Part shown: one piece after another, positions 53,901 through 64,000 of the stretch
How positions within the stretch are numbered: position 1 is the stretch's first letter
How the letters are laid out: the number at the start of each line of letters is the position of its first letter
Source: Escallonia rubra
Lineage: Eukaryota > Streptophyta > Magnoliopsida > Escalloniales > Escalloniaceae
DNA length: 64,000 bases
Direction of reading: 5' to 3'
Assembly (NCBI GenBank): GCA_033065855.1
Contig: JAVXUO010001311.1
Span: forward strand, 558,001 to 622,000
The notes under the pieces: model-generated
The model's input: only the letters and a program-made list of their open reading frames with translations
Told to the model about the DNA's origin: nothing
Database searches by the model: none
Position numbers and translations under genes: made by a program

Positions 53901-55973
53901 GGTGTTTGATTAGGGTTTGGGCTAAAGAAATTCGACAGAGGAAACAAGAAGGTCAATTATTTTTTTCGCGGAAGAGGGTTGATGAACAGTAATCGTGGGC
54001 GGTAGCTTGGGCGGCAGATAGCTGGTCTGAACTCAAGAAGAAAAGAAGAGCATGAAAAGAAACAAAAGTACTTGAGTTGGCCGGGTTTGCCGGAGTTTGC
54101 GAAAATAGATGAAAGACTCTCAAACTGGCAGATCGTATGGCTCTGATACCATGATAGAAAAGGTGAAGGAAAGATAATTATATTGGAGATTATTAATAAA
54201 ACTGAGTACAATGAGACATTTATATAGGCAAGAGAAAACTATTCTATCAGAAACAGAAAAAAGAATCTTATAAAAGTTAGGAAAACTCTAGAATAATCTA
54301 GACATAGGCGAGAGTCATTGAATGAGAAACGGAACGTGTTAGCTTATGCTCAATATGTTATATGTCAAGTTAATATTCCTACCTATTCCAGATTTTTTGC
54401 AAAAGTTGTTGCATTGACGGATAAGATATCTCATCATATAATTGTTTGTTTATACAAATTTCGACACCCTTTGAAAAGGGTTTCAGATAATTTTACATGC
54501 ACAAAAAAAGCATTACATTGTTATAATCATTTCTATAGGTGGCAAATGATACATTGCACCAGTCACCATCCTTGTTCCTTACAGAGAAAAAGTAAAGCAT
54601 GAATTATTCCACAGGAGAAAATTCTACGTTTGGATTTATTGCTTTGGTCAAAAAGGAGAAAATTCTATTATTCCACAGGAGAGAAGGACAGCACACTTGC
54701 AATCAAACCAAAAAGTGGTCCGAATCTTGTACTTTTTACACACATAGCAACAGACAAGATAACAGCAGAATCAAGATTAAAAAGGTTTTCGCTTTAAATT
54801 AGAGACACAAGTTTAAAGGATTTTAGAGTGGAGGTACCAGAGTCATTTGATTAGTCATGGCCCAGTAGATAATGAAGCCAATGCTGTGTGCAGAGAAGAG
54901 GATCATAGAGAGATGTCCAAGCCATATATGATACTTGATGCTAGACTCTGAAGTGAGGCCAACAAGAGGCAGAAGTGAAGATCCTCGAGTCACCGGAAAG
55001 AACAGAAATGCCCAGCATATGTTTCCGATATATCCAAGTCGTAAGGATACACTACGAAACTTGGCCTGCCACCTGCCAAATGCAACGATGGATCAACGAT
55101 TCAGAAGCAAAAAGTTTAGCATCGATCTTTAGCTATTATTTTGCTCTTGTGAAGCATAATAAGTTTTTATTAGGGCCTATATACAGAAGAAGAAGAAGAA
55201 ATTGAGGGAAGAAATGATTTACAGATTATCATACATAGGAAATGGGAATTCCTTACAAAGCCATCTTTAATAATGCTAACCGTAGCATTGCTCAAAATTA
55301 GAATAGAGAAATAGTCCAACATACACTTTCTCCCCTTGTTTATGCATATGAAGGTGCCCAAAGCTGACATGCAAGTAATTGGCAAGTGACCAGATCAGAA
55401 GTGCAAGAAACATGGCAGCGAAGGTGAGCTCCATTAAACTGACGATTCCCAGAGGAGCCATCACAAGAACTGGGCGTTTCCAATACGCCAGACGGTTGCT
55501 TGATACGACACTGCAGCAAGTTCAGGACATGAATCAATACTGTTACTTTTCCAAATGCATCATATCGTAACCTCGAAGAAGATTGTCAAGAAACACACCA
55601 ACCTTTTGGAGTAAGACGACTTTGCTCTTTTCTGAAAGTGGAGATAAACACCACCCATAGCAGCTATGAACATCATTGGAAAACTGAAAAGCAAGAGATT
55701 TGTCCCTGAAAATTTGAGATAAAACATTAGCATAACAATGTTTTGCATGAAAGCCAGTGATTATTATCACACAAACAACACACGGACACATACAGACACA
55801 ACACACACAAAGCAACCTTGTTCTCGAAAGTATGAAGAGTTGAGATTGCTCTTCAGCTTGGGAGTCCAGGTTTGTTTGTATTTATTTGTTGGCAACATAA
55901 CCCAGAAAAAGAGCCACGAAATGAATGCTAGAAGTAACATCATCTTCATGATTGCAAGGCTTCTCATCCTCAT
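47927..55973 (-). CDS. FRO: Ferric reduction oxidase, copy B, with a 4.8-kb fourth intron
   Basis: Eight exons (55817-55973, 55603-55705, 55325-55510, 54838-55072, 49712-50039, 49383-49620, 48441-49156, 47927-48066) join in one open frame of 700 residues. Exons 2 and 4-8 have exactly the lengths of copy A (103, 235, 328, 238, 716, 140). The heme-ligand segments (KYHIWLGH..SAHS and FFYTHHLYIL..VHVG), the FAD motif HPFT (359-362) and the nucleotide motif GGSGITPF (425-432) are all present, so the protein looks functional. Intron 4 (50040-54837) has good borders (CTG|GTACC, CACAG|ATG) but is filled by transposons, whereas copy A has 105 bp. Intron 7 carries a Stowaway MITE. ATG 55973 is chosen; another lies two codons on (55967). 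Whether intron 4 is spliced efficiently cannot be told from sequence. Confidence 0.9.
48226..48410. mobile_element. Stowaway MITE in intron 7 of FRO copy B
   Basis: The ends ccccctccatcc and ggacggagggag are the Stowaway terminal repeat. Both are flanked by TA (48224-48225 and 48411-48412). Inner parts also pair (ctttt.aagg..gtccc). Length is 185 bp. It sits between exons 7 and 8 and disturbs no splice site. Confidence 0.88.
50330..52860 (-). mobile_element. GC-rich insertion in FRO intron 4, probably part of an old LTR-type element
   Basis: This block is much more GC-rich than the surrounding intron. On the minus strand a strong TATA box (CTATAAATAGAG, 50643-50657 region) is followed by a leader-like, gene-poor stretch. 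On the far side lies a 169-bp tandem array (51040-51890) and then low-complexity ggccaaggcc repeats (about 52290-52420). A promoter next to tandem repeats and no clear gene suits an LTR or a large non-autonomous retroelement, now a fossil. I found no terminal pair or primer site, so class and ends are uncertain. Confidence 0.4.
51040..51890. repeat. Minisatellite with 169-bp period, about 5 copies
   Basis: The landmark gagttgaagagctccctgg starts at 51321, 51490, 51659 and (slightly changed) 51828, exactly 169 bp apart; an older, shifted copy starts near 51136. Each period contains three versions of a shorter word, cccggaggagycgyctayc, so the array has a nested structure (38-bp plus 131-bp subunits). 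The copies differ by a few bases. The open frames across it come from composition. Confidence 0.92.
52866..54310. mobile_element. Fossil Copia pieces in opposite orientations
   Basis: A Copia-type LTR of about 208 bp lies on the plus strand (about 52940-53147, TGTTAG..CTATCA), followed by an initiator-methionine-tRNA primer site (tggtatctgagcc, near 53144-53157). A second LTR part with its own primer site lies on the minus strand at about 54128-54310. A short reverse LTR end is at 52866-52938. On the minus strand near 53480 a piece reads MDPTQPISTILDGSNY, the start of a Copia gag. The element is broken and rearranged into a head-to-head palindrome-like array. The two LTR copies differ at roughly a tenth of positions by eye, so they are not recent or not from one insertion. 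Confidence 0.75.
54311..54837. other. Remaining part of FRO copy B intron 4
   Basis: AT-rich intron sequence. The phrase ttattccacaggagaaaatt occurs at about 54605-54624 and, slightly changed, about 65 bp further on. No gene is seen. Confidence 0.5.
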
Positions 55974-56070
55974 TTCCTTGCCAGTTAATTAGCAGAGGAG
56001 AACCTTCAGTGGAAGCAAGAAGATCAGAATTCGACCCTCTGATATATGAAGTGAAAGCCTTCTGTCATCC

Positions 56071-56080
56071 CTTTATAGTG
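56071..56080 (-). promoter_or_regulatory. TATA box of FRO copy B
   Basis: The minus strand reads CACTATAAAG about 100 bp before the start codon, a good plant TATA box. Two CATGC cores lie shortly upstream (near 56104 and 56138), which may or may not matter for iron response. Confidence 0.55.
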
Positions 56081-56557
56081 GACGAAATAACTTCATACGT
56101 CATCATGCGTGCAAGTAGGAAGAAAGAGCACGATTCATGCACGCCCACATTTTGCAAGGATTGCGCATGGTGGATCAGAAGCAAACTCAATTCTAAAAAG
56201 CTAGTTAAACTAAGAACAACTCTTTTAGCTGCCTTTAATTCATATAGGGGACGAACCAGAAACCATTACCAGCCAACTCTTCGTCATATCAAAACGATAT
56301 GCTAAATATTTGAACAGATCTTAAAGAGATTTAACTTTCAGAGAACCAAAGGAAATTTTTTTATGTTGATTAATAAGTTGGGTTGCGCTGATTATTTTTA
56401 GATTTCGGAAAGAAGTTGTCACAGTTCGTAAGTAATCATAGATTTTGGAAAGATGTTATCACAATCGATAGATAATGATACCTTCATTTATCACAATCAC
56501 TACTTACTTTTTACAAGGAAATTTTTAATATATATTGGGTTAAGTTGATGTTGTGGC

Positions 56558-56603
56558 GCACGATCTGGCCGTCCATTCTCGCCCGTGGACGGCCAGATCG
56601 TGC
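56558..56603. repeat. Perfect 18-bp hairpin flanked by direct repeats
   Basis: gcacgatctggccgtcca (56558-56575) is the exact complement of tggacggccagatcgtgc (56586-56603), with a 10-base loop. The phrase ttgggttaagttg flanks it on both sides (about 56535-56547 and 56611-56623). This looks like a tiny foldback insertion with a duplicated target, GC-rich within AT-rich DNA. Confidence 0.85.
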
Positions 56604-57219
56604 TAGCAACTTGGGTTAAGTTGCTAGTGCTATCATTTTATCAGCTCCATATATATATATATTTAGAAATGGGGTTGGACCCTGCCAGCCCCTGTATATC
56701 TTCCCCCGAGTAGAAAGTTCTATGGGCAAACGAGTGAAAACAAACGATGATAGACAAAGAGAATGTTATAACTCGAGCATTATAATTACTAAGGTACAAA
56801 AAATGAGATTAAGATATTCTGTTGCCGAACAGAATAAACGGCTTCTGCGGCATTCAAATGTTAAATGTTTTTTTAATGTCGTTACACTTCTAATGCCGAC
56901 AATTCGATATTAAAATACATATTGCTACATTCCCACCCTATGGTGTAGACTACGGAATGTGATGCATCATTTTTTTTTTAGACCGATTATGCAATATTTT
57001 ATGGCATTAACTACGAAACATTGCATATTATCCCAGTGAAGTACAGAAGTTGCAATTCAAGTACAGTTGACTCTTGGATTTGCAATACATAGTACAACAT
57101 TTGTGAGAATTAAAGAGTACCGATTAGTACTGACTAATTTTCTAGGGTCAATGTATAGGAAGTACAAAGCATATGAGGAGGCAGTTCTTCTAATTTCCTC
57201 ATTATCATGTAAAATGTTA

Positions 57220-57527
57220 CTCTTTATGTCCCAAATTAGTTAATCATGTTTGACTTTCACGTTTATTTAAGATATTAATACTATTTTATGAGTTTTCATT
57301 ATATCCCAAAAAAGAGAGAGAGAGAGCGAGAAAGAAAGTGAGCTAGAAGAGAAGAGAGAAAATAAGTTTGTGGAAGATTAAATGTAGAGAGAAAAATAGC
57401 ATAAAAAATATTAAATGGACAAACATGAAAAAACACCTACAAAAATTTTTTAAAATTTGAAAAGTGATCAAAAAATTTTAAAATAACCCAAAAAAAAATA
57501 TGATTATTTTTTTAAGGAAGAAAAGAG
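57220..57527. mobile_element. Possible Stowaway-type MITE
   Basis: The left end ctctttatgtcccaaatta and the complement of the right end, ctcttttcttcctt, are related, and each is flanked by TA (57218-57219 and 57528-57529). The inner sequence is purine-rich on one side. The terminal match is weak. Confidence 0.45.
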
Positions 57528-57726
57528 TATTAGATGCTTAGAACTAATGATTTCGACCATCTATTACGCTAAAGAAATTGTATATGATTGCTCTGTTAGT
57601 TCCTCCTCCTATTACATCGGCCCCTCCATCTAACGATCCTGGTCGGGACCTCATGATTATGCAATAAATACTCGACCATCTAAGTTCCACATGTCAAAAC
57701 CCGTTAAACTTCTTATCTCTCCTTTG

Positions 57727-57780
57727 GTGGTGGGGTGGGGTGGGGTTGGGTGTGGGGGGGGGGGGGTGGGGATGGGGATG
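57727..57780 (+). repeat. G-rich tract with G-quadruplex potential
   Basis: Repeated ggtgggg units lead into a run of 13 G and then ggtggggatggggatggg. At least four G-runs of three or more lie within 30 bases. It is about 220 bp beyond the stop codon of the minus-strand DUF819 gene, so C-rich in its transcript if transcribed. Confidence 0.8.
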
Positions 57781-57996
57781 GGTGCACATGTCACATTCAA
57801 CTTAGATAGGCAATAGCAACCCATTAATGTATCCCTGGTTCGCAACCCAAGAACTAGTATTACTCCACTGTGAAGCCAATGAATGCAGTGCCCAAAGAAA
57901 TCCTCAACATTTACAACTTACTGCAGTTTTGGCCGTATGAATAGAATCACAAATTTCGAAAGCTGATAGCTTGATTCACATATCTACAGGGTCATA

Positions 57997-60900
57997 TCAG
58001 CATTTACAAAAGTAGAGGTTCTTAAGGACCAACGTTCCGAAACCAATGCCAAGGAAAGTTGCGATAGAAATTCCAAAAATCCCTGCAAGAACTGCAGGAA
58101 CAACCAAAGAGCCCCAACCTTTGGCCGTGGCCATTCCACATGCTGTTGTAGGGCCTCCAATATTAGCATTTGACGCTAAAAGTAACAGCTTTAGGTCTAA
58201 ACGGAATAGTTTTCCCAGTCCAAGGATCACAATAAGATGGACAGTTACTTGAACAAAAGCAAACATGAAGATACAAGGAGCTGTGTGGATCACATTCCAT
58301 ACACTCCCACTGGCGCCCACCACAGCAAAGAATACCTGTTGTGAACGAAGAAGCGTAAATCATTATCATCCTAAAAGAAAATTGAGTAGGAATGGATGCT
58401 ATGGGAAAATCTTCTCCTCAAGACCCGTGAGCACGAGATCATATCATGTATAAAGTCTCAATACCATATATGCTCTTTTCACATGACAGTCGATACGTAT
58501 TACTTTCATAGGAGAAGATTTTAGTTGCAGGGGCAAAAGTGTTAACCCCATCATACTATGCTTTCATTAGGCAAAACAGTTAACCCCGTTACATATAGCT
58601 GGTAAATTTTGGCACAAAGCTACAACCCATCATACCTGACATAGAGATCACAGATATGTCCCTTAACGCTAAGTAACACATTTGTAACAAATTTACTTTT
58701 TCTGTATTGTTTATGTCATTCTGGTATTTAGTATTTACCATATAAAAAAATAGTATCCACGTTTTGAGATGCAAGGCCTTTCTGCATCAATGTAATTGGA
58801 CGACAAGCCGATCCATACAAGTAGGTTAGACAATAATTTTTTGTGCACAAATTGGAGAATTGGAAAACAAACACATCGCTGCCTGAGACACAGACAGAGT
58901 TACGAGCATCCTCAAACTTAATTAGTACGCTCAAAAAGGTACACAATTTGAATGGTCAGCATAAGAAAATTTTATTGGCTAAGAAATATGTTGAAGACTG
59001 CTCGTTTTACATGTCACTATACAACTGAACAGTTAAATACAGATCTTAAAGCATCTATTGCCATGAATACTCATCGGATATTTCTACAATGAACTTGAAG
59101 AAGGCTTTGATCTATCAGGAGAGATTTTATATCACCTTAAATGCATATTAACTAGACAGGAGATATGTCACTCTTTGACTTACCTGCATCAAGACTATGG
59201 CAATAGTCTCGCCCGCGGGTGCAAGGGAGCCAAAATGTTTAGGAAGGAGGGTTGCTAGAACCACAACTATTGCTGTGATTCCTGGAAGATTGCCTCCTTG
59301 TATTCCAAGAACTTCAGTGAGGCAAGAAGCAGCTTTGCATATAGCAAAAGAAACAGTAACTGCTGTAGCAGTCTGTAGCACAGGAAGCTTGGCTCCAGAA
59401 TCAGATGCCTTAGTCAAGGCAGCACCTGCCATTTGATAGTAGAAGTTGAATGTCATCATAATGGACTACATGATAAGTTAAGGTACTTTTATCGCTTAAA
59501 CATAATCAGGCAGATTAAACTAGGTCGAATGCTTTATATGTGGACATAATAATGTTCACACCAGCATCAAGATCTGAAGAGGAAATATACGCAAAAGAAC
59601 TTTCAAAAGGTCAAAGAGCACTTACCATTGGTGGATCTTGAAGCCTCTGGAGGTATTTTGGAGGCCAATGCAAACAATACAATAAAATATACAGCACAAA
59701 TAACATTATCTGCAGCTACACCTGCTGCTAGAACTGATGGAGATACACCAAGTGCCTTTGAAATTGCAATGAAATTGATAGCTACAGAAGTGGAAAGCAA
59801 AAAATTTGGTTATGACGCTGAAGAACACTGAGAGAAAAAGAAATACAAGATTAATAGATGGACATGTATGCAGCTGCTTAATATCTTGTGCTCTTGAAGG
59901 TACGAAAATATCCATATGTTGGTATACTGTGATTGGTATGTCTTTCAAACTAAAGTGAAAAGGCAGAAAAGAAAAAACAAAAACTTCACTGCAAGGCAGA
60001 AAAATAGAAAAGAAACTTCACTGCAATCACCTCAAAATCAGGTAGTTCATAAAAAAAACTCCACTGCAATCACCTCAAAATCAGGTAGTTCAATTCTTGA
60101 GGGGAGACTAGCATGTAGTCACCCCAGGATAGTGTGTTTAGTTCCACAGTTATATTCTCATTTGGGTATCTTAATTAAACTTTCATGGATTTTTTCTCTA
60201 TAATCAATTGACACTCATATATAAATATAGTATTCATGCAGTATGTAGATAACATATAAAAACTATGGGAATCTAAAACTGTACCCGTAACCGTATGTAC
60301 CGTGGGATCCAGCACAGTGTTTATAACCATGACGAGAACACTCGAAATACATTTTAGTTTTCTGGAGCATCCAAACAAAACAACGATCTATGCAGCAATC
60401 CTCAATTGCCTTTGAAGAAAGGCCTGATAAATTAGTGATCTCCCAGGTAATAAGCACCAGAACTAGAGAGTTGAACTGTCATCAATCAACCGAGTGACAT
60501 ATAGAGATCTTAATGACGTTAACTGATGAGCTTTAACAAATGCCAACCAAGAGTAATAGATGCCAACGTATTTAGCAACTGATGACTGGCAATCAGTGAT
60601 GTAAACATCCAAAACAGCTGATGTGTCAGAGCGCTCAAACAAAGGCATAAGAAATAAAGTTCATAATAAATTACCTCCGCCAATGTAACTGCCCATGAGA
60701 GAAGCAGCTATTTTCCAACTATCTTGACCAAGCGTTCGCATAGGTACCAGAAGAAATGCTACTATAGTTCCAATTACCGTTGCAACTGTCACGATGAAGG
60801 ACATATGTGTCACAGACAATTACTTACCCCCAAAAATGTGTAATATAAACTCTTACTAGGTCTAAGAAGAAGACGGCCTCATATGCATAGAGTGAATTAA

Positions 60901-63723
60901 GCATGTCTCTGGTTTATCCAAGAAACAGAGTGCAGTTGTTCAATTCGAAGGGGTCCAAGATTGTAAAGAACAGAACTGCTTAAGATTGTATAGAACTAAA
61001 CCCCAAAATGTCACCGCTATTGACAACTGGGCTCCCACGAACCAACCAGCAAACATCACAGACCAATGTGACTTCTTCTTTTCCTTTTATTTTGTCTCTC
61101 AATTCGAAAGGGGATGTTTTTGGAGGATAATCTTATATCTGCCTATTTATCAATCATGAACTTACTCTACCTTACAATAAAAATGCTGAACATTCCTGAT
61201 TGTGGGTGGCAAAGGTATGAAAAAAAGGGTGAAGGGCAAAAAAGACGGAAAGAATTTGGCACAATGAGGCACAGTATACGGTTGTAAACAAGATAATTAT
61301 CAGCACATTCAACACTCAGAAAAGGGGGGAAAAGAAATAAACAAAGGAACATAACCCGAGAGCTATACAAAATCCTCAATGGTACTCTGTGTAATAAAAT
61401 ATGTAGACAACTGTAGCAAATTTCGAAACACGTGTTTAAAATGCAAAATGTCCTTCAATTACTGTGGATGAGATTGCACTGGAAGTAAATAGATTGATAA
61501 GCAAAAGAGCAACTTAGAGAAACCAACCACATGGCCATAGTGTTACTTACAAGATTTAAACTAATTAGTCTTTCACTCTTGGCTCCATCAGTAAGCAAGC
61601 CCAAGCAACTATCCATTTGATCAGCTAGCCTAGAATGATATCAAGGACATCCATGTCAGACTCATAAAACAACGGAAAAGCTGTGAAAGAGCACTTTTGC
61701 TCGACTTAGAGGTTATCGTTTCCTAACCGTCATCTTAAGGAGTTAGGTAACATATGAAAGCATCCTTTTGAGTCCCTTTGCCACAAGTACACATCAATTA
61801 TTTAGCAGAGACTATGGTAAATACTGTGGACTTCACTTGCAATCGAGCATATGTACGTCCAGTTATTGTGGAGTCTGATTTAAGATTGCCCTGCAAACAG
61901 TGCAGAGAGGAGATGTAGAGTACTACCCCAACCAAGCACTGACCAAGAAGTGCCAGGCCTTACTACGGAAACCCTGGACATGCCACCTAAGAGGCATGTC
62001 AGGCAGGCAACTTCTGCGCAGGCTGGCTTGCCAATTATGATCTGAACCACGCCCATGGACTACAAATCTGTGATAAAACGCCTACTGGGTCACAACATCT
62101 GTTAAAGGCAGACCTTAGGGTCATGAGTGGCCTCATTTAGTTTCTTGTTATTAGTTGTTCGGCTTTTCCCCTTCGTAAACAAAACACTTTCACAGCCACT
62201 ACCGTCAGAAAAAAAAACTTGACTTCTACCTCTATGCATAACCATCAAGATATGCTCTGGTAAAAGTAGCTTAACAAACGCGATTCTATGGTGTCTTAAG
62301 GAAGTTAACTTATCTGCATTTCCAGCCCTTGATTCTACTTTATAGCGCAATGGGCCTGGCATATAATTTGTGCCTCAAGTTTAGGCAACGGTCTAATATG
62401 GTGTGATGTCCTTTTCACTCCTTTCGATTCTCATGAAACTAGTGGAATGGAACATTCTGCAAAACTTAGTGAACTCTCGCAACGTTGTTTATATACATAA
62501 ACTTGAAATTCTGGCCTATGCTTATCTGAGGCTCTGAGAAACCAAAAGATCAGAATGTAGCTTTACTGGGTAGGTTGGTCTGCATAATTGTGGTTATCTC
62601 AAGATATTAATACCGTGAGTATACGGTCTATAACCAAGTCCATTACTGATTCTATCAAATTGGTCACACTACAATCACAAGTTCGTGTAAAGCAGTGCTG
62701 AGAGATATGACCTGATCCAAGCAAGAAGGCCAAGAGCAGTGTCCCGGTAGACCGTATGACATCCCGCATGTTTGCTCTAAACAACAGCAATGGAACGGTT
62801 AACGGCAGCAAATATTCCAGGACCACTGAATAAGCCGGCGCATCATATGGAAGAATCCCCACATTACTCACAGCAAGCCCAACCAAAGTGCTCACCAGTG
62901 CAGCACTCACCATGTTCCCAATCTTCGTCTTCTCTGACCTTCATTCTCAACATCCAAACAAGTAAATATGTTATTTACTGTTTCATCAATTACCAATAGC
63001 CAAACTACTCCCATCCCCTTCATAATTTTTTTCCCTTTGGCTCTGTGAAATTCGCAGGCACAATCAGAACAACTTAACATAGAAACAAACTACTATGGTG
63101 GTGGTAATTACATACTCCCCCGTGTTTCCTCGTGTTTTTCCTTTCTTTTAGCGAATTCCTAGGATAAATTTTGTACATATAAACATTAACTTTGCTCATT
63201 ATTTTTACCCAACTTGACTTGCCAAACAATAGTTATTAAATATATGAATATTCAACTGAGTTCACTCCTGGACCTTTATATCACAAGATGTCTATCCTAG
63301 GAATTTACAGAACTTCAACGGCGTTAGTACCAAAATAAGAATATTACTTGAAAAGTCAAGCAAGCGGCGGAACAACGAGTAAAGAATGTTTACATATCAG
63401 AGAAGTTACCAGAGACCGAGAGCGCCGGTGGCAAGGAGAGCGGTCCAGGTACCCCAGTGGTCCTGCGGTGAAATTAGAGGGACATTCAAACTTGACCTAG
63501 CCGTAACAGACCGGTTGATATTAGGGCTTTTCGTAGCAATGCGAGGCGGCAATGAGAATGATTTGTCGGCATGAATTGACGGTTTACGTTTTAAGCGGTT
63601 CGTTGCGGTTTTCGTACGAGCGTTGTGGCGGGAAGGGAAGGATGAAAGTTGGAGTAACGGTGACGGTAACGGCGAGGGGGTGAGAGTGTTGAGCAGTAAC
63701 AGTGACGTCGTCGGCGACGCCAT
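57997..63723 (-). CDS. Plastid-targeted DUF819 family membrane protein
   Basis: Six minus-strand exons (63410-63723, 62712-62938, 60675-60785, 59626-59781, 59184-59425, 57997-58335) join in frame to 462 residues. The first 75 or so residues are rich in Ser, Thr, Arg and Pro with few acidic residues, typical of a chloroplast transit peptide. The rest has about ten hydrophobic helices with DUF819 (YjcL-like) signatures: [67 protein letters not shown] and [19 protein letters not shown]. Internal pseudo-symmetry of the GG-rich segments recalls inward-facing transporter folds. The function and substrate are not known. Introns 2 (1.9 kb) and 5 are long but carry no clear element. Arabidopsis has homologues at At5g24000 and At5g52540 as I recall. 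Confidence 0.92.
60019..60092. repeat. 31-bp direct repeat in DUF819 intron 3
   Basis: cactgcaatcacctcaaaat plus caggtagttca occurs exactly at 60019-60049 and 60062-60092. A partial third unit (cttcactgcaaggcag) lies just before. It is inside an intron. Confidence 0.9.
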
Positions 63724-64000
63724 TAATGGCGGAAGTCAACTCCCAGGCGATGATAAGGAGGGGGGTTTAATGATTATACAGAGATGATGACGTGTTGGTT
63801 TATTTGTAGGGACTGCAGGAACTTAAAAAAAAAGGCTAAATTACAAATTATCCCTGATTTATTCTTCCTCGAACAACAGCCAGCCGGCTAGAGACGGAAA
63901 ATTTTTCTCGTCGCAGGTTAGATGGATGGATGGCGTGTCTAATTACTTTCGATTTGGGCCAAACAAAACGGACATTTCTCTCTTTTTGTCTGCCGATATC
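63724..64000. promoter_or_regulatory. Upstream region of the DUF819 gene
   Basis: Should hold the leader and promoter of the minus-strand gene. I see no clear TATA box, which is common for plant plastid-protein genes. Confidence 0.35.

Larger units (their letters stand above)
55974..57996. other. Intergenic DNA between FRO copy B and the DUF819 gene
   Basis: Holds the FRO copy B promoter, a strong hairpin (56558-56603), a possible Stowaway MITE (57220-57527) and a G-rich tract (57727-57780), each listed separately. No gene is seen. Confidence 0.5.

Noticed and set aside
47927-55973. Two separate FRO pseudogenes (C-terminal half and N-terminal half)
   Set aside because: The halves join at matching splice sites in one frame with exon lengths equal to copy A, so one gene with a long intron is far simpler.

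Overview
This is a stretch of nuclear DNA from a flowering plant, almost certainly a core eudicot. The evidence is spliced genes with GT/GC-AG introns, AT-rich intergenic DNA, plant-only gene families (GRAS, PATRONUS, FRO, plastid DUF819) and a dense load of plant transposon remnants. I cannot name the species.

Seven protein genes can be modelled exon by exon, all with intact frames. From left to right they are: an intronless SCL8-type GRAS regulator (+, 6931-8823); a PATRONUS-type plant securin (+, 17553-18646); an organellar prolyl-tRNA synthetase of the OVA6/PRORS1 type (+, 20632-27967, 11 exons, the first two introns with GC donors); an uncharacterised Arg/Ser-rich protein of the 'dentin sialophosphoprotein-like' type (+, 32743-36074); two tandem ferric reductase (FRO) genes on the minus strand (42790-45938 and 47927-55973, 8 exons each); and a plastid-targeted DUF819 membrane protein (-, 57997-63723, 6 exons).

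The second FRO gene looks at first like two broken halves. Its eight exons nevertheless join into one clean 700-residue frame with the same exon sizes as its neighbour for exons 2 and 4-8. Its fourth intron has grown from about 0.1 kb (in the neighbour) to 4.8 kb. It holds a GC-rich element with a 169-bp tandem array and old Copia pieces in opposite orientations.

The gene order recalls Arabidopsis. SCL8 - OVA6 - DSPP-like - DUF819 is the order I remember for At5g52510-At5g52540, and FRO4 - FRO5 - DUF819 the order at At5g23980-At5g24000. This window carries both sets interleaved, as expected if Arabidopsis split one ancestral block between two duplicated segments.

The intergenic DNA holds a hAT-type element (77-1249), a possible MULE (1672-2625), a TRIM with a Harbinger-type MITE inside it (12843-13707), a TIR element with a perfect 10-bp target duplication (14219-14720), Stowaway-type MITEs, a tRNA-type SINE with a 17-bp target duplication (41117-41273), a LINE RNase H remnant, a broken CYP90-like P450, and several local tandem duplications and hairpins. 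No rRNA, true tRNA or CRISPR array was seen. I found no convincing wholly new multi-gene system; the most interesting points are the intron-4 expansion, the synteny, the paired GC-AG introns, the duplicated D-box of the securin and the 169-bp array.
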